A stretch of 64,000 nt of DNA from Acidobacteriota bacterium. Its GTDB lineage: Bacteria; Acidobacteriota; Blastocatellia; HR10. The notes below the pieces were generated by a model. That model did no database searches and was not told where the DNA came from. It saw only the letters and a program-made list of their open reading frames with translations. Positions 9,981-18,699 of this stretch are shown here, in pieces. The number at the start of each line of letters is the position of its first letter. Positions within the stretch are counted from its first letter, which is position 1. The position numbers were made by a program, and so were the translations under genes. The DNA lies in contig JAUQQC010000001.1 in the NCBI GenBank assembly GCA_030550025.1, forward strand, positions 414,351-478,350, written 5' to 3'.

Positions 9981-10431
9981 TCTTCCGAACCTTCTTCCAT
10001 CCCCTTCTCCACACTTTCAGAATCAGGCGCACAGACCCTTAAATTCGACCTCTATCAGAGGTGCTGTTTGATTGCGGATTCGTTTGAATCGTGGACGCCA
10101 CCTGTCGGCACAAAGATGAACGCCCTTTCTTCTACCGCCTCCCGACAAAACCTGTCTTGGATCGAGAAAATCGCGACAAAAACGTAGCTTCCTTGTTCGA
10201 ACCCTGATGTCCCTGAGGGCGGTCGACACCAATAAAATGAGTTGGAGAGAAACATTTCTGTTCCACTCCCGCAGATGTGGACAAAACTGTCCAGATATGA
10301 AGGGCCGTTCACCCACGCATTGAACTGTAAGTCGCTTCTTTTCAATCCGATGACATTGGTATGGGGCTCTCTCCTGTTTCGGTATAGGGTTTGCCTACGG
10401 AGATCGAGAAACCCTGAGAGGAGGCTTAGGG

Positions 10432-10620
10432 ATGAGGGAATACGGGCAGATCATGCAGTTTCTGTTGGGACAGTGGCAGCACGGTGGGTTGGAGCAGGAG
10501 TTTCGCGAGTTCTTGCTTTGGGAGATTCGACGGTTCATCAAGGATGCGCGGGAGTACGACATTATCATCTCGTTGCTTCCCGATTCGCTCTCGGTGAAGC
10601 CCGAGGAGGTGGCTGCCTGA
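10432..10620 (+). CDS. Hypothetical 62-aa protein directly upstream of gltB
   Basis: ORF preceded by AGGAGG-like SD (gagaggaggcttaggg ATG), same strand and 27 bp upstream of gltB; no recognised domain. Confidence 0.5.
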   Translation: MREYGQIMQFLLGQWQHGGLEQEFREFLLWEIRRFIKDAREYDIIISLLPDSLSVKPEEVAA

Positions 10621-10647
10621 GTTGAGTGTGCCAGAGAGGGGGGCGGA

Positions 10648-13600
10648 ATGGGGTGGTCGGGATGGAGGGTAGACGAGCGCGATGCGTGTGGAGTTGGGTT
10701 TATCGCAGACCTGAAGGGGACGGCCCGGCATGAGATTTTGCGGTGGGCGCTTGAGGCACTCTCGCAGCTACAGCATCGTGGAGCTGTCTCGGCAGATGGG
10801 GAGACCGGGGATGGAGCGGGCGTACTCTTTCAATTGCCGCAGGGCTTTTTCCGGCGCGAGGCGGTGCGGCGGGGAGCGCGCCTGTGTCACATGGAGAAGC
10901 TGGCTGTCGGCATGACCTTTCTCCCGCAGGAGCCGGAGGCTCTGACGGAAGCGCGAAGGGTCATCGAGGCGATCGTACGTGGATGGGCGTGTCGGCCGAG
11001 CCGATTGCGCGTACGGTGGATCGGATGGCGTTCAGTACCCATCGTTCACGCGACTCTCGGGGAGAAGGCGGCCGCCGAATGCCCGACGATCGAACAATTC
11101 TTGATCTCCAGTGGGGAGGAACCATGTTCCGGGGAGCGCTTCGAGCGCGAGTTGTATCTGATCCGCAAGCAGATCGAGCGGCGAATGCGTGAGCTGTCGC
11201 TTCCGGCCTATATCGTCTCGCTCTCGCATCGCACGCTCATCTACAAGGGGCTCATGGTCTCATCGCGGCTTGGCCGATTCTATCCTGACTTGCAGAATCG
11301 TTCCTTCAAGACCTCGTTCGCGGTCTTCCACCAACGATACAGCACGAACACGCTTCCGAATTGGAGACTCGCTCAACCCTTCCGCATGCTCGCGCACAAT
11401 GGGGAGATCAATACGCTCCAGGGGAATCGCAACTGGATGCGGGCGCGGGAAGCGGATCTTCGAGAATCGGTGTGGGGGGAAGAGGCGGAGTTGCTCTCGC
11501 CGATCCTGTGGGAGGAGGGGAGTGATTCGGCGAATTTGGACAATGCCTTGGAACTGCTGGTGCTCTCGGGGCGATCCATCCTCCATGCGATGATGATGCT
11601 CGTGCCGGAGGCCTATGAAGGAATCCCTGATCTGGATGAGGACGTGCGGGCGTTTTACGAGTATCACGAATGTCTGATGGAGCCGTGGGATGGGCCGGCG
11701 GCGCTCTGCTTCAGCGATGGGCGGATCGTCGGAGCGGCTTTGGATCGAAATGGTCTGCGACCGGCTCGCTATTTGGTGACCAGGGATGGGCTCATATTGG
11801 TGGCTTCGGAGGCCGGTGTCCTCTCCATCTCGGAAGAACGCATTGTGGAGAAAGGGCGCTTGGGGCCTGGAATGATGCTCGCTGTGGACACCGCGCAGGG
11901 AGCGTTGTTACGCAATGATGAGATCAAGCGGACGATCTCTACCCGCCGACCATATACACGGTGGGTCCGGATGCATTTGGTGAAAGGGCCGGAGGAAGAG
12001 GGATACGGGCTGGCGCGTGAGGAGGGCGAGAGGCAGGAGGCCAACGCCTTACTGCGTTGGCAACGAGCGTTCGGGTACACGACCGAGGACCTGGACTTCC
12101 TCCTCAAGCCGATGGCCTTCGAGGGGAAGGAGCCGACGGGTTCGATGGGCGATGATACGCCACCTTCAGTGCTCTCGCAGAAGCCGCGCTTGCTCTACAC
12201 CTATTTCAAGCAACGGTTCGCTCAGGTGACGAATCCGCCAATTGATCCCCTTCGCGAACAATTGGTGATGTCGCTCTCAATGCTCATTGGCGCACGTGGT
12301 CATTGGTTGGAGGAGTCTCCGGAAGCGTGTCGGTTGATCAAGTTACGAAGTCCGATCCTCGGCGAAGGGGATCTCGCCTGGGTGCTCCATCGGTGCGACG
12401 GGCGATGGCGGCGACTGGATGCCGTCTTTCCGGTATCAGACGGACCATCCGGGCTCCGTCTTGCGGTCCGGAGATTATGCGAGGAGGCCGAGCGTGCCGT
12501 GCGCGAGGGGGCGAGCCTGCTGCTTCTCAGCGATCGCGCGGTGGATGCCGAGCGGGCTCCCATCCCGATGCTTCTCGCCGTCGGCGCCGTGCATCACTCT
12601 TTGCTTCGATGCGGGCTTCGGCTGCGCGCGAGCCTGATCGCAGAGACCGGCGAGCCGCGCGAGGACCATCATTTCGCGTGTTTGCTCGGCTATGGGGCGA
12701 ACGCCGTCCATCCCTATCTCGCGATGGAGACAGTGCGAGCGGTGGCGCGGGAGCGAGGAGTGGATCCAATCGGCGCGCTGCGGAACTACGTGCGCGCCAT
12801 CGAGAAGGGGCTCTTGAAGATCATGTCGAAGATGGGCATCTCGGTGCTGCTCAGTTATCATGGGGCCCAAGTCTTCGAAGCGATCGGGTTGGCGCGCGAT
12901 CTCGTGGACGAATGTTTCACAGGGACGCCTTCACGCATCGGAGGGGTAAGTTATGAAGGCGTGGCTCAAGATGTCCTCCGCCTCCACGAGGCGGCCTTTC
13001 GGGCGACGGTGCTGCGACTCGAGGATCACGGCTTCTATCGCTTTCGTCGGCAGGGCGAGTATCATGCGTTCCATCCGGAGGTCATTCGCGCACTGCAGCG
13101 CGCCGTACGTACGGGCGATCGCGAGGCATTTCGCGCCTATGTGCGCGCCGTGGAGGAGCGGCCGCCTGTCGCGTTGCGAGATTTGCTCGACTTTCGGCGT
13201 GCGGCCATCCCTCTTCCGCTTGGGGAAGTGGAGCCGGTTGAGGCGATCATACGCCGATTCTCGACGTCGGCGATGTCGCATGGGGCGCTCAGTCGCGAGG
13301 CACATGAAGCGATCGCCATCGCGATGAATCGGCTGGGCGCGCGCTCCAATAGCGGCGAGGGGGGAGAGGATCCGCAACGGTATCGTCCCCGTCCGAGCGG
13401 GGAATGGCTCAATAGCGCCATCAAGCAGGTGGCCTCGGCTCGTTTCGGCGTCACGCCGGAGTATCTCTGTTCGGCCCTCGAGTTGGAGATCAAGATGGCT
13501 CAAGGTTCCAAACCGGGCGAGGGGGGACAACTCCCCGGGCATAAAGTCACCCCGGAAATTGCCCGCATCCGTCACACTCTCCCTGGCATTACCCTCATCT

Positions 13601-15264
13601 CCCCCCCGCCCCATCACGACATCTATTCGATCGAGGACTTGGCACAGCTCATCTACGACTTGCGCCAGATCAACCCCCTGGCGCGCATCGCGGTGAAGCT
13701 CGTCGCCGAAGCCGGGATCGGAACGATCGCAGCGGGTGTGGCGAAAGCTGGTGCTGATATCATCCACGTGAGCGGTCACGATGGAGGGACGGGCGCTTCA
13801 CCCCTAGGCTCGATCAAACATGCTGGCATCCCGTGGGAGCTGGGGCTAAGCGAAGTGCACCGCGTGCTGTGCGCCAATGGCCTTCGCGAACGCGTCCGCG
13901 TGCGTGTGGATGGTGGCTTGAAGACGGGACGTGATGTCGTCCTGGCGGCGTTGCTAGGAGCCGACGAATTCGGATTCGGAACCACAGCTCTCGTGGCCCT
14001 CGGGTGCGTGATGGCGCGGCAGTGCCATCTGAACACGTGCCCGGTTGGCGTCGCCTCGCAACGCGAGGATTTGCGGGCGCGCTTCCCCGGGCGTCCTCAA
14101 CATCTCGAACGATTCTTCCTCTTCATCGCCGAGCAGGTGCGGGAGATCCTCGCCGCACTCGGCGTCCGGCGCGTGGAGGAGATCATCGGGCGCACGGATC
14201 TTCTCTTCCCGAAGGGGATAGAGACAGGGGGCGAACGCCCATTCCCCTCTGAAGAACCGGCGTGGGTGGTTCCTATTCTTGAGCGGGAAGCCCATCTTTT
14301 CTTAGACGAGCTGCTTTGTGGGAACCCACAGGTCTCGATTCAAAGTGCGGGACGCCGAGCAGGGCGGTCGGGTTGGGAGAATGAATCTCGCTCCTCGCTC
14401 AGCATTCGGACGAATTCTTCCGGCACGCTTGACGAGCGCCTGTTACCGAAGGTCATGCCGGCCATTGAAGGGGAGCGAACGGTTCGGCTCGCACTTCCGA
14501 TCCGGAACACGGATCGCGCGGTCGGAGCGCGTATTGCCGGAGAGATCGCGCGGCGCTACGGCGATGCCGGATTGCCGGGGACGGAGATCGAGCTTCAGCT
14601 CCGCGGATCGGCCGGACAGAGTTTCGGCGCATTCTGCTTACCAGGGATGCGGTTGATCCTCATCGGGGAGGCCAATGACTATGTCGGTAAGGGGATGCGC
14701 GGAGGGGAAATCATCGTCCGTCCACCCGAAAGGGCATCCTATATCTGGCACGAGAGCGTCATCGTGGGGAATACGGTCCTCTACGGAGCGACCGGAGGGC
14801 GACTGTTCGCTGCCGGACGAGCGGGCGAACGCTTCGCCGTGCGTAATAGTGGCGCTATCGCCGTTGTCGAAGGAGTCGGCGATCACGGATGCGAATACAT
14901 GACGGGCGGCATCGTCCTTGTGCTCGGCGAGACGGGGCGGAACTTCGCAGCCGGCATGACCGGCGGTCTCGCCTTCGTCCTCGATGAGCAGGGACAGCTT
15001 GCGGTGCGATATAACCCCGAGCTGGTGTGCCTGAGGCGACTGCGGGAGGACGACGAGGAACTTGTCCGCCTATTGCTCCACGAGCATCTCCGCGTGACGA
15101 TGAGTCCGCGCGCGCAGGAGGTCCTTGAACGGTGGGACGAGTGGAAGAGGCTTTTTTGGAAGGTCATCCCTCTGGCCGCCGATGAGCGCATCGAAGCATC
15201 CCTGCGAGAGCAGGCATTCGCATCGGTGAGAGGGGGCGAGGTCTCTGAGGACATCTTCGCCTGA
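10648..15264 (+). CDS. gltB: Glutamate synthase large subunit
   Basis: ERDACGVGFIADLKG (N-terminal Cys amidotransferase), SNSGEGGEDPQRY, KPGEGGQLPGHKVTPEIARIRHTLPGITLISPPPHHDIYSIEDLAQLIYDL, MARQCHLNTCPVGVASQ, C-terminal GXGXG domain. Confidence 0.95.
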   Translation: MGWSGWRVDERDACGVGFIADLKGTARHEILRWALEALSQLQHRGAVSADGETGDGAGVLFQLPQGFFRREAVRRGARLCHMEKLAVGMTFLPQEPEALTEARRVIEAIVRGWACRPSRLRVRWIGWRSVPIVHATLGEKAAAECPTIEQFLISSGEEPCSGERFERELYLIRKQIERRMRELSLPAYIVSLSHRTLIYKGLMVSSRLGRFYPDLQNRSFKTSFAVFHQRYSTNTLPNWRLAQPFRMLAHNGEINTLQGNRNWMRAREADLRESVWGEEAELLSPILWEEGSDSANLDNALELLVLSGRSILHAMMMLVPEAYEGIPDLDEDVRAFYEYHECLMEPWDGPAALCFSDGRIVGAALDRNGLRPARYLVTRDGLILVASEAGVLSISEERIVEKGRLGPGMMLAVDTAQGALLRNDEIKRTISTRRPYTRWVRMHLVKGPEEEGYGLAREEGERQEANALLRWQRAFGYTTEDLDFLLKPMAFEGKEPTGSMGDDTPPSVLSQKPRLLYTYFKQRFAQVTNPPIDPLREQLVMSLSMLIGARGHWLEESPEACRLIKLRSPILGEGDLAWVLHRCDGRWRRLDAVFPVSDGPSGLRLAVRRLCEEAERAVREGASLLLLSDRAVDAERAPIPMLLAVGAVHHSLLRCGLRLRASLIAETGEPREDHHFACLLGYGANAVHPYLAMETVRAVARERGVDPIGALRNYVRAIEKGLLKIMSKMGISVLLSYHGAQVFEAIGLARDLVDECFTGTPSRIGGVSYEGVAQDVLRLHEAAFRATVLRLEDHGFYRFRRQGEYHAFHPEVIRALQRAVRTGDREAFRAYVRAVEERPPVALRDLLDFRRAAIPLPLGEVEPVEAIIRRFSTSAMSHGALSREAHEAIAIAMNRLGARSNSGEGGEDPQRYRPRPSGEWLNSAIKQVASARFGVTPEYLCSALELEIKMAQGSKPGEGGQLPGHKVTPEIARIRHTLPGITLISPPPHHDIYSIEDLAQLIYDLRQINPLARIAVKLVAEAGIGTIAAGVAKAGADIIHVSGHDGGTGASPLGSIKHAGIPWELGLSEVHRVLCANGLRERVRVRVDGGLKTGRDVVLAALLGADEFGFGTTALVALGCVMARQCHLNTCPVGVASQREDLRARFPGRPQHLERFFLFIAEQVREILAALGVRRVEEIIGRTDLLFPKGIETGGERPFPSEEPAWVVPILEREAHLFLDELLCGNPQVSIQSAGRRAGRSGWENESRSSLSIRTNSSGTLDERLLPKVMPAIEGERTVRLALPIRNTDRAVGARIAGEIARRYGDAGLPGTEIELQLRGSAGQSFGAFCLPGMRLILIGEANDYVGKGMRGGEIIVRPPERASYIWHESVIVGNTVLYGATGGRLFAAGRAGERFAVRNSGAIAVVEGVGDHGCEYMTGGIVLVLGETGRNFAAGMTGGLAFVLDEQGQLAVRYNPELVCLRRLREDDEELVRLLLHEHLRVTMSPRAQEVLERWDEWKRLFWKVIPLAADERIEASLREQAFASVRGGEVSEDIFA

Positions 15265-15301
15265 CGCGCTTCGTCGACCGCTTGTAGCCTGCTCTTCCCG
15301 A

Positions 15302-16399
15302 TCACGGGACGATGACGCTTTTCACCGACATCCAGCGAGCCGTCGCCTCAAGCGCCTCCGTGGCGTGATCTAGAGGGAAACGATGAGAGACCAACCGATC
15401 GAAAGGGAAGCGATCGCCTTCTCGTCTCAAGAACTCCAGCGCCATGGCCATGTGACGTGGCTCGCTCGCCCACGAGCCGTAGACGGTCAACTGCTTGCGC
15501 GTGATCACGTGCGGATTGAGCAGCGTCGGACCTGCGTCGCCATAGTGGCCGAGCACGAGATACTTACCCCCATCGCGGCACATCTCCCATCCTTCGGAGA
15601 CGACCGCCGGCAGTCCGACGCATTCAATGACGACATCGGCGCCGTAGCCGCCGGAGAGCTCTTTCACTCGCTCGATCCGTTCGACCGGATCTGTGACCTC
15701 CTCGATGGAGATCGTATGGTCGGCGCCGAAGGCCTTGGCCAGCTCCAGCCGATGGGTCGGGCCGCCGATCACGATCGTCTGAAGCGCACCGGCCGTCTTC
15801 GCCACGGCGAGCGCCGCCAGTCCCACGGGACCGCTCCCTTGAATCACAACAGTGTCTCCCCAACTGATCCCCACTCGCTCGATCCCATGAACGGCCGTGT
15901 TGAGCGCACATCCGGCGCCAATGACCATCTCCGTCGAGAGGTCGTTCAATTTGAAGATCGCCGATCCCGGAAGGAGCACGTGATATTCCGCATAGCCTCC
16001 CAGGAAATGTGGAGGGGTATCGCACGCGTACGTGATCCCATAGGCTCGGCGTTTGAGGCAGCGCGTCGGTTGCCTCTTCTGCACACAATAAAAACATTGC
16101 CCGCATAGACGCCCGGCATACCAGGCCACGCGATCGCCTTCGCTCAAGGGCGCTCCGGTCCAATCCGTGGTCACCCCCTCGCCTAACTTCACGATGGTTC
16201 CAACGGTCTCATGGCCGAGGATGATCGGACGCGGGATCGGCAATTGTCCCTTCCAGAGATGGACGTCTGTTCCGCAAATGCCGGCCATCTCGACGCGGAC
16301 GAGTACTGCGCCGGGTTCCAGTTCCTCCGGCAGCGGATACTCTCGGATTTCCAAAGGCTGATGAAAATCGGGCATGACGGCCGCTTTCGCCGTTCTCAT
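15302..16399 (-). CDS. Zinc-binding alcohol dehydrogenase (MDR family)
   Basis: GICGTDVHLWKGQ, GHETVGTIVKLGEGV, VVIQGSGPVGLAALAVAK. Confidence 0.88.
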   Translation of the reverse strand: MRTAKAAVMPDFHQPLEIREYPLPEELEPGAVLVRVEMAGICGTDVHLWKGQLPIPRPIILGHETVGTIVKLGEGVTTDWTGAPLSEGDRVAWYAGRLCGQCFYCVQKRQPTRCLKRRAYGITYACDTPPHFLGGYAEYHVLLPGSAIFKLNDLSTEMVIGAGCALNTAVHGIERVGISWGDTVVIQGSGPVGLAALAVAKTAGALQTIVIGGPTHRLELAKAFGADHTISIEEVTDPVERIERVKELSGGYGADVVIECVGLPAVVSEGWEMCRDGGKYLVLGHYGDAGPTLLNPHVITRKQLTVYGSWASEPRHMAMALEFLRREGDRFPFDRLVSHRFPLDHATEALEATARWMSVKSVIVP

Positions 16400-17202
16400 C
16401 GCTCACGCTCCTTCAGGAATTCGATCACGATGCGGTTGAACGCCTCCGCTTGCTCGATGAAGACGAGATGGCGGGCTCCGGGGAAGATCATCAAGCGAGC
16501 GTTCGGGATGGCCCGCGCGAGCCGCAATGAGTTCTCCGATGGAACGATCGGATCCTCGCTTCCGGTCACAATCAGCGTAGGGGCTTGGAGCGCGTTCAAG
16601 CGCGATTCGGTCTCAAAACGGAGACAGGCGGCGAATTGCCGTTGCCATGCGTAGGCGGGGGGAAGATGGGCCTTTCGTCGCGCGAGGAATTCCTCGACGA
16701 TCTCCGGGTGCTCGGCTAGGAACCGGTCGCTGAAGCGCAAGGAGAGACCGCGACGTAAGGCCGCTTCCCGATCTTCGGCTTCGAGTTCCGAGCGCATCTG
16801 CGCCGCCGTCTCCGGGGACATCAGCACGGCGTTCTCTCCACCGAAGCTCGTCGAGACCAAGATGAGCTTGGAGACAACATCGGGATGCCGGAGCGCGATT
16901 TCCTGCGCGATGTATCCGCCCATGGAATGGCCGAGCACGTGTGCGCGCGCCACGTTCAGAGCGCCAAGTAGTGCCACCGCATCTTCTGCCATCATCTCGA
17001 TGGTGTATTCGCAATCGGGTTTCTCCGAGAGTCCGGCACCCCGATTGTCGAAGGCGATGACCCGGAAATGTTGTGAGAGATCCGGGACTTGGCGAAACCA
17101 ACTCCAAACGCCGAAACCCAATCCGGCGACAAGCAGCAACGGCTCTCCCGTACCGTGGACCTCATAGTACAGCTCGACCCCATTGACCTGCGCGTGCGGC
17201 AT
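16396..17202 (-). CDS. Alpha/beta hydrolase
   Basis: FDNRGAGLSEKP, GHSMGGYIAQ, APTLIVTGSEDPIVP, GARHLVFIEQAEAFN. Confidence 0.88.
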   Translation of the reverse strand: MPHAQVNGVELYYEVHGTGEPLLLVAGLGFGVWSWFRQVPDLSQHFRVIAFDNRGAGLSEKPDCEYTIEMMAEDAVALLGALNVARAHVLGHSMGGYIAQEIALRHPDVVSKLILVSTSFGGENAVLMSPETAAQMRSELEAEDREAALRRGLSLRFSDRFLAEHPEIVEEFLARRKAHLPPAYAWQRQFAACLRFETESRLNALQAPTLIVTGSEDPIVPSENSLRLARAIPNARLMIFPGARHLVFIEQAEAFNRIVIEFLKERER

Positions 17203-17207
17203 CTCTC

Positions 17208-18638
17208 TCAGCTCACGTTGAGATTCAAGACGAGGACGCGCAACTCGGTCATCTCCTCGATGGCCGAGCGCACACCTTCGCGGCCAAACCCGGAGTCTTT
17301 CACGCCCCCGTAGGGCATGTGATCGGCGCGGTAGGTCGGCACATCGTTGATGATCAATCCGCCCACATCAATCGCCTGATAGGCATGAAAGATGCGGTTC
17401 ACATCCCGGGTGAAGACGCCCGCCTGCAGTCCATAGCGCGAAGCGTTGACCTGGCCGATGGCCTCGTCAAAATCGGCGTAGCGACTCACGATGACTACCG
17501 GCGCGAAGACCTCCTCGCAGCTCACTTTCATCTCCGGCGTGACATCGGTGAGCACCGTCGGCATCAAGAAAGCCCCGCTGCGCTCGCCGCCGATGAGAAC
17601 TTTCGCCCCCGATTGAACCGCTTCCCGAATCCAGGTCTCGGCGCGTTCGGCGGCGGCCACGCTGATCATCGGGCCGACATCAGTCCTTTCGTCTCTCGGA
17701 TCGCCGACGATCAGGTTCCTGACGCCTTCCAACACGCGCTCGAGAAAAGGTTCATACACGGCCTCATGCACGTAGATCCGCTGCACCGAGATGCAGGTTT
17801 GACCGGCGTAGGCGAAGCCGCCTTGTACACAACGTTTGGCCGCCCAGTCGAGATCGGCGTCCTCGTGTACGATGACGGCGGCGTTTCCGCCGAGTTCCAG
17901 CGTCACTTTCTTTTTCGGCGCCTGCGCCTTGAGCATCCAGCCGACCTGGGCGCTGCCGGTGAAGGTGAGCTTCTTAATGCGCTCATCGGCGAGCATCTGT
18001 CCGGCGACGTCGTTGGAGCAAGGCAGCACGCTCAAGCCCCCTTCGGGCCAGCCCGCCTCGCAGACGATCTCGCCCAGCCGCAGGGCCGACAGCGGCGTCT
18101 GCGGCGCCGGCTTGATGATGATGGGATTGCCTGACGCTAGCGCCGGAGCCACTTTGTGCGCCACCAGGTTCAAGGGGAAATTGAACGGCGTGATGCCGAG
18201 AATCGGCCCGATAGGAAATCGGCGCACGACCGCCCAGCGATTCTCCGAACCGGCGAGCCAATCCAGCGGCAGTAGCTCTCCGCCCAACCGCTTGGCTTCT
18301 TCCGCGGCCACCGTGAACGTCTGAACGGCGCGCGCGACCTCAATACGCGCGTCCCGTATGGGCTTTCCCGCTTCCAGCGTGATCAGCTCAGCGAGTTCCT
18401 CTTTGCGTGCCGTAAGCTCGTTGGCCACGCGACGGAGCACCTCCGCCCGCCTGTAAGATGGCAACTGCCGCGTCGTCTCAAACGCCGAGGCCGCCCGCGC
18501 GATGGCTTCCTCCGCATCGCGCGCGGAAGCATAGCTGACCACGGCGATCACTTCCTGGTTGTACGGATTGCGAATCTCGACTTTCTCCGCCGACGTTCGG
18601 CGCTCGCCGCCGACGATGTAGGGATACTCCTTCGTCAT
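17208..18638 (-). CDS. NAD(P)-dependent aldehyde dehydrogenase
   Basis: ALDH motifs TLEAGKPI, GITPFNFPLNLVAHKVAPALASGN, VTLELGGNAAVIV, YAGQTCISVQRIYV. Confidence 0.92.
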   Translation of the reverse strand: MTKEYPYIVGGERRTSAEKVEIRNPYNQEVIAVVSYASARDAEEAIARAASAFETTRQLPSYRRAEVLRRVANELTARKEELAELITLEAGKPIRDARIEVARAVQTFTVAAEEAKRLGGELLPLDWLAGSENRWAVVRRFPIGPILGITPFNFPLNLVAHKVAPALASGNPIIIKPAPQTPLSALRLGEIVCEAGWPEGGLSVLPCSNDVAGQMLADERIKKLTFTGSAQVGWMLKAQAPKKKVTLELGGNAAVIVHEDADLDWAAKRCVQGGFAYAGQTCISVQRIYVHEAVYEPFLERVLEGVRNLIVGDPRDERTDVGPMISVAAAERAETWIREAVQSGAKVLIGGERSGAFLMPTVLTDVTPEMKVSCEEVFAPVVIVSRYADFDEAIGQVNASRYGLQAGVFTRDVNRIFHAYQAIDVGGLIINDVPTYRADHMPYGGVKDSGFGREGVRSAIEEMTELRVLVLNLNVS

Positions 18639-18647
18639 AGTTCACCT

Positions 18648-18682
18648 CCTGCGCCGAGAGTTTTAACGACTCCCGGCGCAGG
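18648..18682 (-). promoter_or_regulatory. Strong imperfect 13-bp inverted repeat abutting the aldehyde dehydrogenase Shine-Dalgarno
   Basis: Minus strand CCTGCGCCGGGAG-TCGTTAAAA-CTCTCGGCGCAGG followed by AGGTGAACT ATG; one mismatch in the stem. Confidence 0.55.
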
Positions 18683-18699
18683 TCGCAAGCTTTTCATGG

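Noticed and set aside
10023-10345. Overlapping minus-strand ORFs in the gltB upstream region
   Set aside because: No SD, no motifs, atypical codon composition; treated as non-coding
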